Origin: Qipengyuania_B thermophila
GTDB lineage: Bacteria; Pseudomonadota; Alphaproteobacteria; Sphingomonadales; Sphingomonadaceae
Length of the DNA: 64,000 bases
Assembly: GCF_004153605.1 (NCBI RefSeq)
Contig: NZ_SDSI01000005.1
Span: 1 to 64,000 of the forward strand
Direction of reading: 5' to 3'
Shown here: positions 60,453-64,000 of the stretch, piece after piece
Numbering within the stretch: position 1 is the first letter of the stretch
Layout: each line of letters opens with the position of its first letter
Made by a program: the position numbers and the translations under genes
The notes under the pieces: model-generated
Told to the model about the DNA's origin: nothing
Database searches by the model: none
What the model saw: the letters and a program-made list of their open reading frames with translations, nothing else

Positions 60453-60549
60453 GCTTGCTTCAGCTTCCCTTCATCGGCCACAGGGTGTGAAGAGCGCACG
60501 CCATTCCGCATCACGGGTGCGTGCGGTTCATCGCCACTGGAGCCATTGC

Positions 60550-61116
60550 ATGACCTTGTTGACTTCCGCTTCCCTGCTGATCGCGTCCGCAACCGGCGCC
60601 GCTTCCGCCCAGCCGGCCGTTCAGCCTGAACCGGCCGCGCCGGCCGCCGTGCCGGCCAATCCGCAGCTGTTTGCCGGCGCAACGGTCTACGGGCCGCAGA
60701 ACACGCTCGTCGGAACCGTCACCGGCGTGTCCCAGGGCATCGTCACGGTGAACACCGGCACGCACGAGGCGCCGCTGCCGGCGACCGCCTTCGGCGCCGG
60801 GTCCATGGGGCCGACGCTGCCGGTGACGCGCGAACAGCTCGGACTGCTCGTCGACCAGCAGCGCGCGGCGGCCGTGGCGCGCCGCGACGCGGCGCTCGTG
60901 GCGGGGACGGCGATCGTGTCCGCCGACGGACAGGCGCTCGGCACGGTGGAGAGTGTTGCCGGCGACCGCGTGGTGGTCCTGCGGCCCGACAGCCGCAGCC
61001 GCCTCATCCTGCCGCGCGCGCTCCTCCTTCCCCATGCCGCCGGCCTGCGCACCCGCATCGGCCTGGCCGAGCTGGAACGGGGCGCGACCAGCAGCGGAGC
61101 GGTCACCGCCTACTGA
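60550..61116 (+). CDS. Secreted protein with two PRC-barrel-like repeats
   Basis: 188 residues from MTLLTSASLLIASATGAASAQP, a signal peptide. The mature part has two similar beta units: AGATVYGPQNTLVGTVTGV with IVTVNTGTHEAPLPATAF, and GTAIVSADGQALGTVESV with RVVVLRPDSRSRLILPRAL. These resemble PRC-barrel halves, which bind partners or metals. A charged linker (RDAALV) joins them. The upstream frame (from 60430) overlaps the tRNA transferase and is not coding. Function unknown. Confidence 0.7.
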   Translation: MTLLTSASLLIASATGAASAQPAVQPEPAAPAAVPANPQLFAGATVYGPQNTLVGTVTGVSQGIVTVNTGTHEAPLPATAFGAGSMGPTLPVTREQLGLLVDQQRAAAVARRDAALVAGTAIVSADGQALGTVESVAGDRVVVLRPDSRSRLILPRALLLPHAAGLRTRIGLAELERGATSSGAVTAY

Positions 61117-61172
61117 AGCCTTTCCCGGCGCGTTCGCGGCGCGCCTCGCCCTTCCCCGACAGGAGCACTCCG

Positions 61173-61685
61173 ATGTCCCCGTTCACGTTCTTCGGCGCGG
61201 CCGCCGCCGCGCTTGCCACCCTCGCCATGCCGGCTGCGGCCGCCGCCCAGCAGCAGCGCTGCGTCACGCGGGCCGAGAGCCAGGCCGTCGTGGCTCACCT
61301 GATGCCGGATCTGCTGCGCAGCGTGCAGAGCCGCTGCGGACCGCTGCTCGGGGAGAGCTCGTTCCTGCGCGACAATGCGGGATCTCTGGCCGAGCGCATG
61401 ACCCCGCTGTCGCGCAGCAGCTGGCCGGCGGCGAGGGCGGCGCTGGAGCGGCAGAGCGGCAGCGCCCTGCCCGACAACCCGGCGATCCTCGACTTGGGTC
61501 GTCAGGCGCTCGCCGGCGGCGTCGCCAACAGCCTCGATGCCGATAGCTGCCGCCTGACCGACCAGCTGCTGACGCACCTTGCGCCGTTGCCGCCCGAGAA
61601 CCTTGCCAACGTGTTCGCGCTGTTCCTCGAAGCCGGCGCGAACACGAACCGCCAGGCGCCCCTGCGGGTGTGCCCGTCGCGCTGA
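61173..61685 (+). CDS. Small secreted hypothetical protein
   Basis: 170 residues with signal peptide (PFTFFGAAAAALATLAMPAAAAA, cleavage near AAAQQ). AGGAG precedes the ATG by seven bases. The mature protein is helical with four cysteines (QQRCVTRAES, QSRCGPLLGE, ADSCRLTDQ, LRVCPSR), which could form two disulfides. I recognise no family. It follows the PRC-like gene by 56 bases and ends 34 bases before convergent parC. Confidence 0.7.
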   Translation: MSPFTFFGAAAAALATLAMPAAAAAQQQRCVTRAESQAVVAHLMPDLLRSVQSRCGPLLGESSFLRDNAGSLAERMTPLSRSSWPAARAALERQSGSALPDNPAILDLGRQALAGGVANSLDADSCRLTDQLLTHLAPLPPENLANVFALFLEAGANTNRQAPLRVCPSR

Positions 61686-61719
61686 ACGCCGGGGGGCGCC
61701 GCGCGCGCCGTTCGGCGGT

Positions 61720-64000
61720 TCAGCCGAACCGGTTGTCGCGCGGAAAGCCGTTGGGCGGCATGCGGCCCGTCCCTCCGCGCGCAACCTTCCACTGCCACAT
61801 CTCCGTCTCGGTGCGGGTGCGCTCGCCCTTGCCGCCCATGGTCCATGACAATCCGTCGTCCATGCGGAACGAGGTCGCGTCGGCAAGCCCGCCGTCGCGG
61901 TAGCGTTGCAGCTGCACGCCCTGACCCCGCTCCATCAGCGGCAGCTCGCCCCGGTGGAACACCACCAGCTTGCGGTTCTCGCCCGCGACTGCGATGTGAT
62001 CGTGGGCAGGGTCCATGATCCGCACGACCGCCAGCCGGCCATCCTTGACGTTGACCACCTGCCGCCCCTTGCGCGTCTCGGCGAGGAGGTCGGCCATCCG
62101 CACCGCGAAGCCCCGCCCCGCTGATGAGGCGACCAGCAGTTCGGCGTCCGGCTTGTGGATCAGCGCGGCCACGATCTGCGCTTCGGGTTCAAGGTCGACC
62201 ATCGCCCGCACCGGCTCGCCGAACCCCCTCGCACCCGGCAGGCGGTCGCAGCGCAGGGTGAAGAAGCGACCGCCGCTGGTGGCGAGCACCAGCTTGTCGG
62301 TGGTCTGGCCATGGAGCGCGAAGGCCGGGCCGTCACCCTCCTTGTACTTGAACGCCCCGGCGCCGGCGGCGCCGAGGTCCAGATGCCCGCGCGCCGCCCG
62401 GATCCAGCCGCGCTGCGACAGGATGATCGTGATCGGCTCGCGCTCGATCATGGCCTCGGCGCTGTACACGGCGGTCGGCCGTGCCTCGGCGATGGTGGTG
62501 CGCCGGCGGCCGAGCGGGGTGTCCTCGCCATACTCCTTGCGCAGCTGGCGCAGGTCGCGCTTGAGCCGCGCCTTCTGCTTGCGCGGGTCGGCGAGCAGCG
62601 CCTGAATCTCGTCACGCTCGCGCTCGAGCGCGTCCTGCTCGCGGCGCAGCTCCATCTCCTCCAGCCGGCGCAGGCTGCGCAGGCGCATGTTGAGGATCGC
62701 CTCGGCCTGCCGGTCCGTCAGCGCGAACTCGGCCGTCAGCGGCGGCTTGGGCTCGTCCTCGGACCGGATGATGGCGATCACCCGGTCGAGGTTCAGGAAG
62801 GCGACGATGTAGCCGCGCACCAGTTCCAGCCGCCGGTCGATTTGCTCGAGCCGGTGGCGGCTGCGCCGCTGGAGCACGTCGATCTGGCTGAGCACCCAGC
62901 GTTCGAGCAGCTCCTTGAGGCCCAGCACCATGGGCGTGCGCCGGGCGTCGAGGACGTTGAGGTTGAGGCCGAACCGCACCTCCATGTCGGTCAGCCGGTA
63001 CAGCGATTCCTTGAGCAGTTCCGGGTCGACGTTCCGGCTGCGCGGAACGAGGACGATGCGGATGCGCTCGTCGCTTTCGTCCCTCACGTCCTCGAGGATC
63101 GGCAGCTTGCGGTCGGCGATGGCGGCCGCGATCTGCTCGATCAGCTTGCTCTTGGGCACCTGGTAGGGAATCTCGCTGATGACCAGCTGCCACTGGCCGC
63201 CACCCAGATCCTCCAGCCCGCTGCGCGCCCGCGCCAGCGCCTCCTCGCGCTGCCGCTCGCCGCGCAGCGCCTCCGCCGCCTGCACGCCTTCCTCCGAGTG
63301 GAACCGGCCGCGCAGCCGGAACGAGCCGCGGCCGGTCTCATAGGCCTGCGACACCACCGCCGGGCTGTCGACGACCAGTCCGCCCGTGGCGAAGTCCGGC
63401 CCCTTGAACACCTCCATCAGCCGGGCGTGCGCCACCTCGGGATCGTCGATCACCAACAGCGTCGCGTCGATGATCTCGGCGACGTTGTGGCTGGGAATGT
63501 TGGTGGCCATCCCGACCGCGATGCCGCTTGCCCCGTTGGCGAGCAGGTTCGGGAACAGGCCGGGGAAGATGTCCGGCTCCTGCTCCTCGCCGTTGTAGGT
63601 CGGAATGAAGTCGACGGTGCCGTCGTCGAGCCCGTCCATCAGGCGCAGCGCCGTGCGCGTCAGCCGCGCCTCGGTGTAGCGGTAGGCGGCGGCATTGTCG
63701 CCGTCGATGTTGCCGAAATTCCCCTGCCCCTCGACCAGCGGATAGCGCAGGGCGAAATCTTGGGCGAGGCGCACCATGGCGTCATAGACCGACGCGTCGC
63801 CGTGCGGATGATACTTGCCGATGACATCCCCGACCACCCGCGCCGACTTCTTGAACGGATCGGCCGGGCTGAGCCGAAGCTGGCGCATTGCCCACAGGAG
63901 CCGCCGGTGAACCGGCTTCAGCCCGTCGCGAAGGTCGGGCAGGCTGCGCGCGGTGATGGTGGACAGCGCATAGACCAGATAGCGCTCGGACAGGGCGGAA
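61720..64000 (-). CDS. parC: DNA topoisomerase IV subunit A (5' end outside window)
   Basis: The visible 759 residues lack only the first few tens of residues. Breakage-reunion domain: LPDLRDGLKPVHRRLLWAM, VVGDVIGKYHPHGDASVYDAMVRLAQ and the catalytic tyrosine in AAAYRYTEARLT. A long coiled coil (about residues 380-500) and a shortened beta-pinwheel follow (IILSQRGWIRAARGHLDLG, LVLATSGGRFFTLRCDRLPG). The GyrA box is absent, which favours ParC over GyrA. With ParE it decatenates daughter chromosomes. Convergent with the small secreted gene. Confidence 0.95.
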   Translation of the reverse strand, partial: SALSERYLVYALSTITARSLPDLRDGLKPVHRRLLWAMRQLRLSPADPFKKSARVVGDVIGKYHPHGDASVYDAMVRLAQDFALRYPLVEGQGNFGNIDGDNAAAYRYTEARLTRTALRLMDGLDDGTVDFIPTYNGEEQEPDIFPGLFPNLLANGASGIAVGMATNIPSHNVAEIIDATLLVIDDPEVAHARLMEVFKGPDFATGGLVVDSPAVVSQAYETGRGSFRLRGRFHSEEGVQAAEALRGERQREEALARARSGLEDLGGGQWQLVISEIPYQVPKSKLIEQIAAAIADRKLPILEDVRDESDERIRIVLVPRSRNVDPELLKESLYRLTDMEVRFGLNLNVLDARRTPMVLGLKELLERWVLSQIDVLQRRSRHRLEQIDRRLELVRGYIVAFLNLDRVIAIIRSEDEPKPPLTAEFALTDRQAEAILNMRLRSLRRLEEMELRREQDALERERDEIQALLADPRKQKARLKRDLRQLRKEYGEDTPLGRRRTTIAEARPTAVYSAEAMIEREPITIILSQRGWIRAARGHLDLGAAGAGAFKYKEGDGPAFALHGQTTDKLVLATSGGRFFTLRCDRLPGARGFGEPVRAMVDLEPEAQIVAALIHKPDAELLVASSAGRGFAVRMADLLAETRKGRQVVNVKDGRLAVVRIMDPAHDHIAVAGENRKLVVFHRGELPLMERGQGVQLQRYRDGGLADATSFRMDDGLSWTMGGKGERTRTETEMWQWKVARGGTGRMPPNGFPRDNRFG

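Noticed and set aside
1..64000. tRNA, rRNA, CRISPR arrays, prophage and conjugation genes
   Set aside because: I looked through the intergenic gaps for cloverleaf ends, regularly spaced repeats and phage or transfer genes and saw none; a tRNAscan or covariance search was not possible here.

Overview
This is a chromosomal window from a GC-rich (about 70%) alphaproteobacterium, most likely a sphingomonad (Sphingomonadales). The support is mixed: 5-aminolevulinate synthase instead of the glutamyl-tRNA route to heme, a CcrM-type GANTC methyltransferase next to rnhB, a MucR-family regulator beside fur, a class II DAHP synthase, a retropepsin-like protease of the alphaproteobacterial TIGR02281 type, and very frequent 1-8 base stop/start overlaps (ATGA, GTGA, TTGA). 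No rRNA, tRNA, CRISPR array or prophage was seen. No gene-free stretch exceeds 300 bases; the longest (about 170-220 bases, at 1265-1468, 13094-13265, 22464-22665, 30126-30343 and 52234-52420) show nothing I can name.

Layout. 1-1.4 kb: AT-richer accessory end with a voltage-sensor ion channel cut off at what looks like the end of an IS3-type element, plus a PH-like protein. 1.5-8.5 kb: apaG, a GT39 glycosyltransferase, recO, ubiK, tspO, gor and a Ca2+/Na+ antiporter. 8.5-12.6 kb: pgi, then divergent lepB-rnc-era, followed by an AT-rich orphan gene with a HEPN-like motif. 13.2-19.5 kb: response regulator, topA, a GIY-YIG gene bracketed by inverted palindromes, and plsY-dprA-small membrane protein. 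19.5-24 kb: a LuxR-type HTH protein with a transmembrane helix and EF-hands, then murI, hemA and a SleB-type cell-wall hydrolase. 24-30 kb: a double-Usp stress protein and a polyamine locus (carboxyspermidine dehydrogenase, DUF486 membrane protein, NHL-repeat protein, carboxyspermidine decarboxylase, then ornithine-type decarboxylase behind a structured leader). 30-33 kb: serine/threonine dehydratase, two tandem MAPEG proteins and trxB. 33-38.7 kb: translationally coupled otsB-GH15-otsA-tyrosine phosphatase, preceded by a retropepsin-like protein. 38.7-45.5 kb: egtB-egtD (ergothioneine), class II DAHP synthase and a large M16 peptidase.

45.6-49.8 kb (plus strand): NifU-like, malonic-semialdehyde-reductase-like, tsaB-rimI, mucR, fur, plsC. 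49.9-56.3 kb (minus strand): LysR regulator, corC, ybeY, folP, ccrM, a short-chain dehydrogenase and rnhB. 56.3-61.7 kb (plus strand): a sorbosone/glucose-dehydrogenase-like lipoprotein whose start codon overlaps that of divergent rnhB, a GNAT protein, the DUF1285-NudL-CCA-transferase operon and two small secreted proteins. The window ends inside parC.

Most genes are housekeeping. The items I consider most worth following are the palindrome-bracketed GIY-YIG unit, the membrane-anchored LuxR/EF-hand protein, the polyamine operon with its embedded NHL/DUF486 pair and leader RNA, the two GANTC sites in the ccrM leader, the orphan HEPN-like gene, and the MucR homologue without its zinc-binding histidines.
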